Source: a virus
Virus record (IMG/VR): IMGVR_UViG_3300014839_001404
Coordinates: 1-38,018 of that record
Direction: 5' to 3' (one strand)
DNA length: 38,018 bases
Position numbers and translations under genes: made by a program. Positions 8,583 through 16,075 of this stretch are shown in pieces. Each line of letters opens with the position of its first letter. The stretch's first letter is position 1. The notes below the pieces were generated by a model, which saw only the letters and a list, made by a program, of their open reading frames with translations, did not search any database and had not been told where the DNA came from.

Positions 8583-9152
8583 CTATGAAGCCGTTACGCC
8601 GATTTGCATGTTGGATGGTGCATAAACAATCGCACCGACATCTGACGCTGTTACGGCGTTTTGCATGTTGGATGGTGCATAAACAATCGCACCAACATCG
8701 TTCAAAACACCTCTAATAAGCAGACCTTTAAGTAATTCTATCAATTCCCACAATGCACTTTCGGTTTCCGCAGATCCAACGCCGTAAATATCGAGCGAAT
8801 TAAATTTTCCGAACTCGTTCAGTTCCCGCGTCACGCTTTGCACTACATTCCGCACCACCAAAACTTTCCCGCTCAATAGCCAAAAACGAAACGCCAGGCT
8901 CGCGCGCGCCTCCTCGGCGTCGCTTAACCTTCGGTATGCCGAGCCAACTGAATCGTCATTATCCGCGCTGCGGATGCTGACATCCATCTCCTTAATTGTT
9001 GCATCATCATGCCCCTCGGCATCCTCTTCCGACTCCGTAATGGGAAGAAGGCTTGTGCCTTCTTTGAGCGGTAACTTAATTTCTGTCGGAGTGAGGAAAG
9101 AATCATTGTCGTCGAATTCAATTTTAGAGATACCACCGGCGATTGTCTCCAT
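8583..9152 (-). CDS. Tail-tube-like protein, third paralogue with C-terminal repeats
   Basis: 189 residues. Residues 1-140 align with the two other tail-tube-like proteins (GGISKIEFDD, TEI, TESEED, SIRSADN, RFWLLSGKVLVV, NEFGKFNSLDIYGVG). The end carries two near-identical 19-residue units (core DVGAIVYAPSNMQ) encoded by a 57-bp tandem duplication. The repeat could be a small adhesive or structural tail. This copy sits upstream of the gpG and gp37-like genes, apart from the other two, so it may be a minor tail protein. A strong ribosome site is not evident. Confidence 0.55.
   Translation of the reverse strand: METIAGGISKIEFDDNDSFLTPTEIKLPLKEGTSLLPITESEEDAEGHDDATIKEMDVSIRSADNDDSVGSAYRRLSDAEEARASLAFRFWLLSGKVLVVRNVVQSVTRELNEFGKFNSLDIYGVGSAETESALWELIELLKGLLIRGVLNDVGAIVYAPSNMQNAVTASDVGAIVYAPSNMQIGVTAS
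8586..8699. repeat. 57-bp tandem duplication
   Basis: Two copies of a 57-bp unit in the 3' end of the third tail-tube-like gene. They differ at only a few bases and keep frame (19 codons each). Confidence 0.85.
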
Positions 9153-9153
9153 A

Positions 9154-9234
9154 TCATAAAAATTCCGGAGGGAATGTATCGATGACTTTTATGTCATGTA
9201 AGGTCGGTGACCTATTTATGTTTGATCGATTCAT
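9154..9234 (-). CDS. Small ORF, 26 residues
   Basis: It lies between the gp36-like gene and the third tail-tube paralogue. ATG at 9234 has a CGGAG site six bases upstream, and its TGA sits one base before the next ATG. No recognised function; it fills an otherwise empty 100-base gap in a tightly packed operon. Confidence 0.35.
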   Translation of the reverse strand: MNRSNINRSPTLHDIKVIDTFPPEFL

Positions 9235-9256
9235 CTGCCACTCCGTCTCCGGATTT

Positions 9257-9724
9257 TTATAGGCCATTCATCGAATCTCTCGAGAACACTCGCTTATTGC
9301 CGGTCACTTTAGCGTTCGTCAGGGTGTTCGCTTTCGGAGGCGGGTCGATTCCAAGCGATGCAACACCCTTTGCCACGTCTTTTAGAAAGTTCACGACATC
9401 ATCACGGGAATCCCTTATCGCTTCGGGCATCCCGACCGACGTAGCGCGTTTCTCAAATAAATTGAAGGTCGCGAGCGCCGAGGAAAAATCCTTCACCAGC
9501 GGAGGAACGACTGCGAACGGCGTGGCATACTTCGCCCAATAGCCACCGCAATAGCCATCGATGAGGGAATCGCCACCTTCAATCGCGCCATCTATAATGT
9601 TCTGGTCAATATCATCCGGGTCATCTGTTTCGGATGTTAACTGCTGCAGCTGCCTGAGCGATATTCTCGCCGGCATGATGTCGCCGTCTTCGCTGCCGGA
9701 TTGTATGCAATATGGATGCGGCAT
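9257..9724 (-). CDS. Mu gp36-like (DUF1320) head-tail connector
   Basis: 155 residues. The pattern is typical of DUF1320/Mu gp36: a helical start (SLRQLQQLT), DDIDQNIIDGAIEGGDSLIDGYCGGYWA, then PPLVKDFSSALATFNLFEKR and a C-terminal helix RDDVVNFLKDVAKGVASLGID. In Mu the protein follows the capsid genes and is a head-completion/adaptor protein. The ATG at 9724 is eight bases after a GAGG site and ten bases past the preceding stop. An internal ATG at 9676 is possible. Confidence 0.8.
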   Translation of the reverse strand: MPHPYCIQSGSEDGDIMPARISLRQLQQLTSETDDPDDIDQNIIDGAIEGGDSLIDGYCGGYWAKYATPFAVVPPLVKDFSSALATFNLFEKRATSVGMPEAIRDSRDDVVNFLKDVAKGVASLGIDPPPKANTLTNAKVTGNKRVFSRDSMNGL

Positions 9725-9733
9725 GATATTACC

Positions 9734-10639
9734 TCAGAGTGAGAGCAGGGCCATGTTTGCCCCGGCCTTTAAAAATGAGTTGACAACAATGCAAGGTGTC
9801 TTTGTCGATTCCTGCGCAGAATCGTACGCCGAGATCTTATAGCAATAGGTTCGCTTTTTGTTGAGTCCGGTGTCGATGTATGCATTTGTCATGGATGATG
9901 CGACAAATTCATAGGTGCCATCCATTGTGTCTGAACGATAAATCCCGAAGTTGGGAGCATACGTCTGTGTATTCCATGTGAGCAAAATGCTCGTACCGTC
10001 ATTGCGCCGGGTTCCGACGAGATTAACCGGTGTGGCAATCGGAATATATGGATCGTGTGGGATGATGCCGACAAATGCGATGGCTGCCGCAATATCGATA
10101 ATTCCATAACCGTCATTTTTATTCCAGAGACCGATGCTTGCCGTCATTCTCCCTCGATAGCGTGCTTCCCACCACGAGCACCCGAGCGCATCTTTGATCT
10201 TTAAAAGTTTACCCGCGATGATGCCATTTGAGAAACTCGACGCTTGGCCGGGATCACCGTTGTCATCATCAAAGAACTCAAGTCCATTTCCGAATGCTAT
10301 CTTATTGTGTTGCGTGTCAGACGCGCCGCAGGTGACAATAACCGGAATGGATGATGGCGAGGATAGCTCAACAAGTGAATTGCTCCCGAGCGGCATAAAC
10401 ATTTGAATACCAGGATACTGCGCCAACGCATTCACGATGCAATTATTCAGGCCTACCAATGAACGAACAACTGCTATGGCGCCGACTGAACTTGCATAGA
10501 GTAGATCCGCCTCCAAGCCATAATTCCTAATCTCAACATCTATCTGAGTAAGACCTGATCCATATCCGGCCAGGATCGCTGCGCGGACTAATTCTGGATG
10601 GCCTGTCAGAACATTGTCGGATATGACTACTCTGATCAT
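9734..10639 (-). CDS. Subtilase-like domain plus FN3 virion protein
   Basis: 301 residues from ATG 10639, which overlaps the stop of the preceding gene. A frame open to 10747 would run inside that gene. The first 210 residues read like a reduced subtilisin fold: a start IRVVISDNV...GHPEL like the catalytic-Asp region, a buried IPVIVTCGASD strand, then SSFSNGIIAGKLLKIKDAL and GYGIIDIAAAIAFVG, matching the Ser-region helix and C-terminal part of subtilases. A clear catalytic His motif (HGTHV) is missing. Residues about 215-290 form a fibronectin type III domain (LLTWNTQ, FGIYRSDTMDG, YCYKISAYDS). It sits between capsid and connector genes, so it may be a virion or head-surface protein. Protease activity is doubtful. 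Confidence 0.6.
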   Translation of the reverse strand: MIRVVISDNVLTGHPELVRAAILAGYGSGLTQIDVEIRNYGLEADLLYASSVGAIAVVRSLVGLNNCIVNALAQYPGIQMFMPLGSNSLVELSSPSSIPVIVTCGASDTQHNKIAFGNGLEFFDDDNGDPGQASSFSNGIIAGKLLKIKDALGCSWWEARYRGRMTASIGLWNKNDGYGIIDIAAAIAFVGIIPHDPYIPIATPVNLVGTRRNDGTSILLTWNTQTYAPNFGIYRSDTMDGTYEFVASSMTNAYIDTGLNKKRTYCYKISAYDSAQESTKTPCIVVNSFLKAGANMALLSL

Positions 10640-11247
10640 AATATTTCTCGAAATATCACTATGGCCCGATATGTCCCGTCTGGTAATGCATCTGTTAAAT
10701 TGTAAGCCGGCGAGTTTTCGGCCTGGGCGGTGATTCTTAGGACCCAATTGGACTCACTTTGAACACCGTCCAAAAAGACTATGCTCCCTCCTGGGAAGAT
10801 TGATCCAGCGGGCACGCTGCACGGAATAATCGCGTAGGAGTCCTTGGAATAAAACGCTGCGCGAACCACTTCATAGGTGGCGGATGATGGTAATGGAAAA
10901 ATATCCGTGTAAACGCCGGCCGATATGTCAAAATCAAACAACACGGTAATTGTAATCCCATTAATGTTATCGCCTATTGTTCGGATGGCAATCCCATTCG
11001 CCGCGCACACCGACGCTTGCCCCGAGGTTGGTACGATCGGTGTTCCATCTGAATTCGATCCACATCTAATTCCGGCGGGATAGGTAATGCCGGGAGCGGG
11101 CGTAAGGCCGCTTAAATATGTGATTGCCGCATCGATCGCGGTAAAGAAAGGAGAAGGAGCATTGGCGAACGATCCATCGACGAAGGCGGCACGGAGCGGC
11201 ATTCCCACATTGGCGATCTTATTTAAGTTTCTCTGCGTGTAGAGCAT
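10636..11247 (-). CDS. Virion structural protein, unknown
   Basis: 203 residues directly after the major capsid gene and translationally coupled to the subtilase-like gene. Beta-rich, with a middle stretch IAIRTIGDNINGITITVLFDFDISAG and a C-terminal strand set ending GTYRAIVIFREIL. Contains four Cys. No family recognised. Position fits a head decoration, adaptor or head-fibre protein. Confidence 0.55.
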   Translation of the reverse strand: MLYTQRNLNKIANVGMPLRAAFVDGSFANAPSPFFTAIDAAITYLSGLTPAPGITYPAGIRCGSNSDGTPIVPTSGQASVCAANGIAIRTIGDNINGITITVLFDFDISAGVYTDIFPLPSSATYEVVRAAFYSKDSYAIIPCSVPAGSIFPGGSIVFLDGVQSESNWVLRITAQAENSPAYNLTDALPDGTYRAIVIFREIL

Positions 11248-11343
11248 GACCGTTTCCTCTTTTCATTTATCAAGATCGTGCATCATTCTTCTTAGCGGAT
11301 GTGCGCAGATCACTCCACGCACACCCGAGTACAACATCCTTGC

Positions 11344-12381
11344 TTACGCTGCGCCTGTTGAACCGTACGCCAACTGAGCCAAGCCATAACCGGCGTTGTC
11401 GCGCGAATCCGTGCCATACAAAAACTCTTTGCGCATGAAAACGTTCTCGTCGTTGGGCTGCGTCAGAGCCTGGAATTCCGGCGCCTTGCGCCTCTGAAAT
11501 ATCAACGGTTTGATGCCGTTATATTCGACCGTAATAAACCAAGCGATCGCGCTCGTTAATTGCGGAGACATGCGCAGTGCGGCAGTGCCTTTATAGATGT
11601 TGTTTTCCTGACTGCCACCGGAGACCGATATGAAATCGTTTTGGACGATCTTCTTTCCCGTGCTTTCCAATTCCGGCGGCACAACGAGCGTTAGTTTCTC
11701 GGCGCCCGTGAATAAAGGCTTCCCCTGATCGTCTTTAATCCGACGGATCAAGGCGAGTGCAACACCGTACGACGTTGCAGAGAGTGCGGAGGTCCCATGG
11801 TTTGAGCCGAAATCATGATTCGTGGCAAAAAATGCTTTGCCGTCATAACACAAATCGGTGAATCCATTTGTGAGAAGTGGATAAACCACTTCATCCGGAT
11901 GTGACTTGGCCGACGCGCCCATAGAAGACATGATCGGAGTAAAAATTCCAAACTGATCATCATCAATGCTATTGCGCGGCACCTTGACGGTAGATTCCCA
12001 ATCAAGATTCTCAATCTGCCATTTAAAGCTTTTCAAATTGGAAATAACGCGATCACCAACCCACTTACGCATTTTCGGGAATGCTCCAAGCCATGCGTGC
12101 ACCTCAATGGCCGTCGTGGAGGGAATCTCCATTGATACATCCAAATATGTCGGCGCGGTATCCGCAAATGCTTTATTGAAGACGGTTTTAAACGCTGTGA
12201 AAAGTGCCTGAAGGTTGCCGATATTGACAACCATTCCGAAGGTCAGTGCTCCGCCGAGTCCGAACATCCAGCCGGGAGATTGTACGTTTTGTCCCGCGAA
12301 CGCGGGAACTGCAGACATGGCAATCAGTGCTAGAACCATGACGAGAACACCGATCGTCTTGTGAAATAATTTGCTCAACAT
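11344..12381 (-). CDS. Major capsid protein, Mu gpT-like, with N-terminal signal-like segment
   Basis: 345 residues. From residue 51 the sequence follows the gpT/Mup major head subunit family: NIGNLQALFTAFKTVFNKAF, then MRKWVGDRVISNLKSFKW, TVKVPRNSIDDDQFGIFTP, CYDGKAFFATNHDFG, and the end region with RRKAPEFQALTQPND and KEFLYGTDSRDNAGYG. Before it lies an unusual 50-residue extension that looks like a signal peptide (basic MLSKLFHK, hydrophobic core, AFAGQ cleavage-like site). The start is well supported by AAGGAG seven bases upstream. It is flanked by the decoration gene and a hairpin. Confidence 0.85.
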   Translation of the reverse strand: MLSKLFHKTIGVLVMVLALIAMSAVPAFAGQNVQSPGWMFGLGGALTFGMVVNIGNLQALFTAFKTVFNKAFADTAPTYLDVSMEIPSTTAIEVHAWLGAFPKMRKWVGDRVISNLKSFKWQIENLDWESTVKVPRNSIDDDQFGIFTPIMSSMGASAKSHPDEVVYPLLTNGFTDLCYDGKAFFATNHDFGSNHGTSALSATSYGVALALIRRIKDDQGKPLFTGAEKLTLVVPPELESTGKKIVQNDFISVSGGSQENNIYKGTAALRMSPQLTSAIAWFITVEYNGIKPLIFQRRKAPEFQALTQPNDENVFMRKEFLYGTDSRDNAGYGLAQLAYGSTGAA

Positions 12382-12432
12382 GATTGATCTCCTTGAAAAT
12401 TGTTTGTGAATGTGAATAATCTCGAAAAGATT

Positions 12433-12457
12433 GCCCTCTCCGTGAAATGGAGAGGGC
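12433..12457 (-). terminator. Hairpin between the two major head genes
   Basis: A perfect 9-bp stem (GCCCTCTCC/GGAGAGGGC) with a 7-base loop. On the minus strand it is followed by AATCTTTTC, only a short T run. It may act as a weak terminator or as an mRNA-stabilising structure that tunes decoration against capsid protein. Confidence 0.55.
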
Positions 12458-12469
12458 TTGGGAAAAGGA

Positions 12470-13435
12470 TCAAGTCAAAATCAACACTGAAATTTCTGCG
12501 AAGGCCGCTGCATTGTCATTCGTTCCGCCGAGCAGGAATTGAATTTCGTCGCCTGCAGCTACGGTCTTTGCGGCCGATGGCGAGCAGCTGACTTTGTCGC
12601 CGATAGCAGATCCAGCTTGAGTAATCGTAAGGAGACCGGTCGTGATTGGCGTCCCTCCGATTTTTCCAGTCAAGGTCGCATTGCCAGTGGCCAGTGCATG
12701 CCCCTTTAGGACTGCATCGATTCTGCTGATTGTCCCGGCAACCGGAGAGACAACTCCATATATCGTCGCGGCGGAGCCGACAAGAGAACTCGCAAGCACG
12801 GTCAATACCACTTTGTTCGCACCGATATTCGAGCGGGCCGTCCCAGCCGTTACATCGCTCAAATTATTTGCAGCAACCACATCGCCATCTGCCGACAACG
12901 TGTTTCTGAATTCAACCCACACGCCGTCACTATCCACTTGGCGGATATATCCGGCAACGGAACGTGTGTTCGTCGCGGAAGTTTTTGCGACCGTCTCGTC
13001 GTCGACCAGGAAGCATGTATCGCCAATCTCAGCAATCGTAATAAGATCCGTAGCGCTGGAATTGCCGTATCGGAAAATGCCCTCGCGAACCGTCACATCC
13101 AAATCGCCACTATTCCCAAGCAGATTGTCCACCGTATCCTCGGCCCGACCGACGGCGACGAGTCCCGTGGCAGTAACGGCCGGCTTGGCGTATCCGGATG
13201 AATCAAGGACAACGATACCACCTGCATAAATTTTCGTCGTGCCTAAAACGGGATATGAAAATAGTTTCCCCTGGATCTCAGGCGTGTCCCGATCGGCGGC
13301 CAGCGCCATCGCCATCACGTAGGTCGTAGCGAATCCGGTCACATGATCAAGCGCAATAGCAATCAACGCGATAAGGACCGTTACAATGCGCAGCGGCGTG
13401 AAGTGTTCGGCGGCTTTCTCAAAGAACTTTTTCAT
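12470..13435 (-). CDS. Head decoration / capsid-associated protein with N-terminal hydrophobic segment
   Basis: 321 residues between the protease/scaffold and the capsid gene, where Mu-like and other phages encode a decoration protein. The N-terminus has a basic start and a hydrophobic stretch (about residues 16-45). The middle (about 60-165) resembles the parallel beta structure of capsid decoration or DUF2190-type proteins (IYAGGIVVLDSSGYAKPA, GLVAVGRAEDTV, TVREGIFRYGNS). The C-terminal 140 residues (SNIGANKVVLTVL onward) are a separate beta domain like those on phage surface proteins. The start has AAGGAG eight bases upstream. Confidence 0.65.
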   Translation of the reverse strand: MKKFFEKAAEHFTPLRIVTVLIALIAIALDHVTGFATTYVMAMALAADRDTPEIQGKLFSYPVLGTTKIYAGGIVVLDSSGYAKPAVTATGLVAVGRAEDTVDNLLGNSGDLDVTVREGIFRYGNSSATDLITIAEIGDTCFLVDDETVAKTSATNTRSVAGYIRQVDSDGVWVEFRNTLSADGDVVAANNLSDVTAGTARSNIGANKVVLTVLASSLVGSAATIYGVVSPVAGTISRIDAVLKGHALATGNATLTGKIGGTPITTGLLTITQAGSAIGDKVSCSPSAAKTVAAGDEIQFLLGGTNDNAAAFAEISVLILT

Positions 13436-13521
13436 GGTTCAAACTCCTTTTAAATTGTTGTTGAAACAAACTTTTGGCTTATTCATTTCCTCCGACTTTA
13501 GGCGGAGGATGGAGCGGCCCC

Positions 13522-14136
13522 CTACTTCCCGTACTTTTCGATGTCAGCTTTTGACACACCGGCTTTTGCCGCAACGGCCAGGGTCGTCTCATCGAGAACC
13601 GACGAATGTGGCGTCACATCTTTTGCGACGATCGCCTGCAACGGCACTGCGGAATAATCCGGAATCTTTGCCATGAGGTCGTTAAACTGTTTGACGTCTT
13701 TCAATGCAATCTTTTTGAACTCATCGATAGACGCCGGAGCGATCTTGCCTCGGCCGACCGCCAGAGTAATCGCGTCGTTCACATCACGCTCTTTCAACTG
13801 CAGTTGCACGGCTTCAAAATCGGTCTTCTTCACATAATCCTTAAGATCGAGTTGCTGCGTTGTCTTGTCCTTTGCAGCGACGATCACCTGTTTGATATGG
13901 TCGACGGTGTCCGTCGCCTTGACCCCCAGCTCCTGCAGGATCGTGTTATGCTTCAGCGCGAGTGCTTTCACATCCTCAACCGGCGCGTCGTCTTTCAGGC
14001 CGAGTTCCGTCATCGCCGATTTGTATTTTGCCGCAACCGTTGTCGCGGCGTTCTTCCACTCGTCAAGTTTTGCCTTTACCGCATCGATCGTCGCGGTCGG
14101 ATCAAGGCCGAGCAGTTTTAAGATTTGTTCCAACAT
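13522..14136 (-). CDS. Internal scaffold product, Mu gpZ-like
   Basis: An in-frame ATG at codon 192 of the protease-scaffold gene has a perfect GGAGG site seven bases upstream, starting MLEQILKLLGLD. Translation from here gives a 204-residue scaffold without the protease. Mu makes gpZ from its I gene in the same way, and lambda makes Nu3 from C. The sequence shows the ribosome site; expression is inferred. Confidence 0.7.
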   Translation of the reverse strand: MLEQILKLLGLDPTATIDAVKAKLDEWKNAATTVAAKYKSAMTELGLKDDAPVEDVKALALKHNTILQELGVKATDTVDHIKQVIVAAKDKTTQQLDLKDYVKKTDFEAVQLQLKERDVNDAITLAVGRGKIAPASIDEFKKIALKDVKQFNDLMAKIPDYSAVPLQAIVAKDVTPHSSVLDETTLAVAAKAGVSKADIEKYGK

Positions 14137-14709
14137 GGTATTACCTCCGTTGATTGGTTTTTGTGGTTCCGTTAGATAGATAACCGTTGTTGCTGCATTG
14201 TCTTTTGCCGTGATGGGTTTGTAGTTGTCCATAAATGGATTGTTGGTGAGCGCGAGAGACTTCACACGGAGCGGAACTCTCTCGTCGGTCTCTTTGTCAA
14301 CGCCGTTGAAAAGCAGCACCGGTGAGGCGTACCGGTATTCTCCATTGAGCAAATACTCGCTGGCCTTTTTTGTCCAATTCTTCACTCGCGCATAGATGCC
14401 ATCGTCCTTTTTAAAAATATCTGAGAACATCCATCCGGCCGCCGGAGCCTGCACGTCGATCTCTGATTGATGTTCATAATCGATGACGAGATCGCGCTGC
14501 GGGAATCGTTCTTTCAACGATCGATGATACGCGATTGCCTGATCGCCAAGTTCCGGCGTGACTTCGAATTCGATTTTCGATCCATCGTCCGCTTTATAGC
14601 CTTTCCATTTGCCGTACGGAGCAACCATGATTTCGGTGGGCACGGTGGCAATTGCACCGAGATCGTTGGCGCGGATGATCGTAAACGACTGTTTAGGATC
14701 CAATTTCAT
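13522..14709 (-). CDS. Prohead protease-scaffold, Mu gpI-like
   Basis: 395 residues. The first 180 match the Mu gpI protease: APYGKWKGY, DLVIDYEHQSE (likely catalytic region), APAAGWMFSDIFKKDDGIYARV, a stretch ending EYRYASPVLLF, and LALTNNPF. The C-terminal half is a long Lys/Asp/Ala-rich helical scaffold ending in VSKADIEKYGK. In Mu, gpI cleaves the scaffold during head maturation and gpZ is the scaffold made from the same frame. A strong internal start is present here too (see next entry). The gene ends about 90 bases before the decoration gene. Confidence 0.85.
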   Translation of the reverse strand: MKLDPKQSFTIIRANDLGAIATVPTEIMVAPYGKWKGYKADDGSKIEFEVTPELGDQAIAYHRSLKERFPQRDLVIDYEHQSEIDVQAPAAGWMFSDIFKKDDGIYARVKNWTKKASEYLLNGEYRYASPVLLFNGVDKETDERVPLRVKSLALTNNPFMDNYKPITAKDNAATTVIYLTEPQKPINGGNTMLEQILKLLGLDPTATIDAVKAKLDEWKNAATTVAAKYKSAMTELGLKDDAPVEDVKALALKHNTILQELGVKATDTVDHIKQVIVAAKDKTTQQLDLKDYVKKTDFEAVQLQLKERDVNDAITLAVGRGKIAPASIDEFKKIALKDVKQFNDLMAKIPDYSAVPLQAIVAKDVTPHSSVLDETTLAVAAKAGVSKADIEKYGK

Positions 14710-14965
14710 GCTTGCCTTTCTTCTTTTGCCGCTCGATCAGGAACTCGACAAAATCATCGCTTTTATAGAGACGCAACATCAACTTAGGATACAGCTCGTC
14801 GATAAATTTTTCTTCGAGCTTCCCCCAGAAAAAAAATGCCTGCATGACGACGGCAATCAGAACGACGGCAATGATGAGCACCATCTTCAACAAATCTTCG
14901 ACCGGCAGCAAGAATATCCCACCAAGAAACGAAGACATTGAAGCTATGTACTTTGCGCTAATCAT
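14693..14965 (-). CDS. Holin-like small membrane protein
   Basis: 90 residues with one clear transmembrane segment (LLKMVLIIAVVLIAVVMQAFFFW), possibly a second, weaker one before it, and a very basic C-terminal tail (ERQKKKGKHE). It is encoded after the endolysin and a coiled-coil protein, coupled by ATGA overlaps. This is the expected composition and place for a holin that opens the inner membrane. No named holin family is recognised; it overlaps the start of the protease gene by 17 bases. Confidence 0.55.
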   Translation of the reverse strand: MISAKYIASMSSFLGGIFLLPVEDLLKMVLIIAVVLIAVVMQAFFFWGKLEEKFIDELYPKLMLRLYKSDDFVEFLIERQKKKGKHEIGS

Positions 14966-15237
14966 TCGCCCGGCTCGCTCCCGTACAATTCCTCGTTCAG
15001 CATTGTAAGGTCTTTGCAGATTTTCGCCAGGACGGTATGCTTCTTCTCGATCTCCCGCATATACACCTTCATGGAGACGATATTGATCTTCTCGGTATAC
15101 ACGAGCTCCACATCACGAGGTTCAAACAGGTCGCGCAGAGCGCGCACGAGAAGATCTATCTCGATACGCCTGGATTGCTGAAGCTCAATGAGCTCGGCAC
15201 GCCGGCCCAATTTGTAAGTGCGTTCGTTCATGGTCAT
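14962..15237 (-). CDS. Small coiled-coil protein in lysis module
   Basis: 91 residues, mainly charged helix (ELIELQQSRRIEIDLLVRALRDLFEP ends a first helix; a second runs through the centre). It has no membrane segment. It is coupled by overlapping start and stop codons to the endolysin upstream and the holin-like gene downstream, so it probably works with them, perhaps as a holin modulator. No family recognised. Confidence 0.5.
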   Translation of the reverse strand: MTMNERTYKLGRRAELIELQQSRRIEIDLLVRALRDLFEPRDVELVYTEKINIVSMKVYMREIEKKHTVLAKICKDLTMLNEELYGSEPGE

Positions 15238-15917
15238 GATAGTTTGTACCGACGGATGATGGTGATCAGTTTAGTCGCATAATCGGGATCTGTCGCGTAG
15301 TGAAGAGAGATGATCTTGGCAAACTGTTCGGCATTGGTTGCAAAAAATGCGTCTCGATATAATTGCGACGTGGAGAGGTATTGTCCGTGCGCATCGAAGC
15401 ACTCTGTTATCGATCTATAACTTGCAAACTTTACCAGTCTTCCTGGTCTGCTTGTGCCACTGGCATTAATCAGCTCGTGGAATACAACAAATTTCGGAGA
15501 TGCAATAAACGTTTTGGTTGCGGCGTAGGTATGTCCAAAATAGTTCGATACGCCAAGATTATTTTTGCCCCAACGACTTTCGAGCGCCCATTGCGCAAGA
15601 GTGACCGCCGAGGGAACCTTATACCGCGCCTCGACCATAGCGGCAAGCGCGCGCACGGTGTCGGGAAAGAATCCAAGACGCGACATCGGCAATTCCTTTG
15701 CTGCGGAAAATTGAGCCTCATACCCGGGTGCACCGACGTCAACCGAATCGGCGCCGGTCCCGCCAGTCCATTGTGCGATGACAAAATCGATTAGATCGTT
15801 ACTGTGATTTATAGCTTCTTCGCTTTGCGCCCTTACCATAATCGATCGTAAGCAAGCGCCGGCGAGAATGCCGATCATCAGTGTTGCGAGAAGGGATTTG
15901 ATTGAGAATGAATGCAT
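15234..15917 (-). CDS. Glucosaminidase-type endolysin with N-terminal membrane/signal segment
   Basis: 227 residues from ATG 15917, which has AAAGGA nine bases upstream; a TTG at 15938 is less likely. Residues about 3-26 form a hydrophobic segment (SLLATLMIGILAGACL) that would export or anchor the protein. The rest matches the glucosaminidase/FlgJ-type muramidase family: VPSAVTLAQWALES with the expected catalytic Glu, RWGKNNLGVSNYFG, KFASYRSITECFDAHGQYL and YATDPDYATKLITIIRRY. It cleaves peptidoglycan glycan strands during lysis. A structured leader precedes it. Confidence 0.85.
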   Translation of the reverse strand: MHSFSIKSLLATLMIGILAGACLRSIMVRAQSEEAINHSNDLIDFVIAQWTGGTGADSVDVGAPGYEAQFSAAKELPMSRLGFFPDTVRALAAMVEARYKVPSAVTLAQWALESRWGKNNLGVSNYFGHTYAATKTFIASPKFVVFHELINASGTSRPGRLVKFASYRSITECFDAHGQYLSTSQLYRDAFFATNAEQFAKIISLHYATDPDYATKLITIIRRYKLS

Positions 15918-15942
15918 GGCTCGATGTCCTTTGTTCAAATTG

Positions 15943-16054
15943 GAGAAGCCCCGAAATGATGGAATAGACAGTCATGTCTATCACTCATTCGGGGCTCCTT
16001 GTTATCGGATAACCCTATGGGCCTACGACCCGTAGGGTCGTAGACCGCGAAACA
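15943..16054 (-). promoter_or_regulatory. Structured late leader, copy 3 (endolysin operon)
   Basis: Third copy of a leader also found at 16750-16828 and 30236-30317. Read leftwards it has the 13-bp palindrome GTTATCCGATAAC (16013-16001), AAGGAG, a GCCCCGAA/TTCGGGGC lower stem (15995-15988 with 15955-15948) and an upper stem TAGACA/TGTCTA. Unlike the others it carries about 30 extra bases between CGCGG and the palindrome. These hold a perfect inverted repeat at 16023-16043 (9-bp arms CTACGACCC). The lower stem is followed by TTCTCC, not a T run. A 17-codon frame opens at the ATG after AAGGAG and stops before the endolysin ribosome site. Confidence 0.7.
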
Positions 16055-16075
16055 TATTATTGAACTGCAGGCGCT

